A stretch of DNA of 64,000 nt from contig VWZL01002570.1 of the NCBI GenBank assembly GCA_013396915.1, forward strand, positions 463-64,462, given 5' to 3'. The notes beneath the pieces were generated by a model. It ran no database searches and was not told where the DNA came from. It saw only the letters and a program-made list of their open reading frames with translations. The stretch comes from Stercorarius parasiticus (Eukaryota > Chordata > Aves > Charadriiformes > Stercorariidae). A program made the translations under genes and the position numbers. Shown here piece by piece: positions 63,101 to 64,000 of this stretch. Within the stretch, counting starts at the first letter, position 1, and the number at the start of each line of letters is the position of its first letter.

Positions 63101-64000
63101 TTTTGACATGCATAACATGTATGTCATGCAAAGATGCTTAGGGCTCTGGACTACAGGCAGGGGTTGCAAAGTCATTTTAGAAAAAAATGTAGAAAGTAAT
63201 TATCTTGCTAGGGAATATTTGCACTGTTAACTTGTATTTACCACTAAATCAGCTTCTGTAATGCTTGTTCCAATGACTCAATGTATCATTTGGACAGAGC
63301 TCCCAGTAGCATGCTAAATATACCCAGCTCTTCAATAGGACTTCTGAAATTTACTGTTCATCCAACCAGCGCTGTAACAAATTGCCAGCAGTGAGAACAG
63401 CATGTGTTACTAGAAGGTTAGCTAGTCTTCGACTTCAGCCTATGCACTACAGATGATATTGGCAAAGTGTGTTAAGGTCAAATGCCTTTCTTAAAACCAT
63501 ACTTAAAAACGTTTGCTATGATACAGGTCTTTAAGGCATAGCTATACATCTGTGCACTTAGAGCTAGGCATCGTGTTAGCAAAACAGGAACTGAAGTGGC
63601 AAGACAAGTGCTACAGCATAAAATAACTGTTAAAGCAAGAATGGAAAGTCTTTTCTGTTCACTGTGTTTAGTATAAATCTGCTGTGACATTCACATTTGT
63701 GCTTTGAACAAGTTTGACTATATCTGTTAACATTTCAGTGTGTGTGATTTTTTATTTTTTTTTTAATTTATGAAGAAACAGGGAGTACTATTGTTAATCA
63801 ACCTGATTTTGCTGGAGACAGATCAATTTGTAAATAGGACCATTATGGCATATTTCTGCAGCTGGCAGTGCAGAAAGGTAGTCTCATAAAGGTCTGGGAC
63901 AATATGCAAAGGCAGAAATATCCAAGTTAGTGGTCATCAAAAGTGTCTGAATCTCTTCACTTACAGAAATGGTGGGGCACTTGTGCCTGGTGGTGTTTTC

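Larger units (their letters stand above)
55341..64000. other. AT-rich unique sequence, no gene recognised
   Basis: No coding exon, RNA gene or recognised transposon in this 8.7 kb. Minor features are a 24-bp tandem duplication at 56025-56072, a homeodomain-site-like AT cluster near 58790-58820, and a perfect 9-bp inverted repeat at 60089-60111. The longest frames (56593-56892 and 56682-56978) overlap one another and are not recognised. Confidence 0.5.

Noticed and set aside
1..64000. CRISPR array, operons, ribosome binding sites or other prokaryotic features
   Set aside because: The CR1 elements and retroviral LTRs mark vertebrate (avian) nuclear DNA. No spaced direct-repeat array was seen.
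1..64000. tRNA, rRNA, U6 and similar small RNA genes
   Set aside because: I looked for the usual internal promoter boxes and conserved blocks and recognised none. A covariance-model search would be needed to exclude small snoRNA or microRNA genes.

Overview
This window looks like bird nuclear DNA, and it appears to contain no protein-coding gene. It is AT-rich throughout. The only recognisable genes or gene parts belong to transposable elements: CR1 LINE fragments, including a textbook avian CR1 3' end that finishes in a short ATTCTATG-type tail, and solo long terminal repeats (LTRs) of endogenous retroviruses. Two of the LTRs are of the ERVL-like kind that I associate with passerine and other neoavian genomes. 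A songbird or close relative is the best guess. The species cannot be named from this sequence.

Layout. 1-690: the 5' part of a CR1 on the minus strand, with an ORF1 frame open to the window edge. 713-5210: unique AT-rich DNA. 5211-5510: an old CR1 3' fragment, minus strand. 5864-6450: an ERVL-like solo LTR, plus strand. 6451-10310: unique DNA. 10311-10888: a solo LTR of a different family, minus strand. 10891-14300: unique DNA. 14300-17330: a CR1-rich block holding an internally deleted CR1 (ORF1, endonuclease remnant and 3' end), a second CR1 3' end, and a well-preserved third one, all plus strand. 17331-31929: unique DNA with a GC-richer patch, a 19-bp tandem repeat and simple repeats. 31930-32704: an ERVL-like solo LTR, minus strand, with a perfect 5-bp target duplication. 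32705-64000: mostly unique AT-rich DNA with simple repeats, a cluster of CTCF-like motifs near 48890, and a possible very old LTR near 54560-55340.

The open frames are short (mostly under 125 codons), many lack an ATG start, and they overlap on both strands. None carries a domain I recognise outside the transposons. The window is best read as a gene desert or a long intron on a large chromosome. Coding exons of an unknown gene shorter than about 50 codons cannot be excluded by eye.

I found no undescribed multi-gene system. The most useful observations are the shared promoter block of the two ERVL-like LTRs, the internally deleted CR1, the precise 5-bp duplication around the youngest-looking LTR, and the paired CTCF-like motifs.
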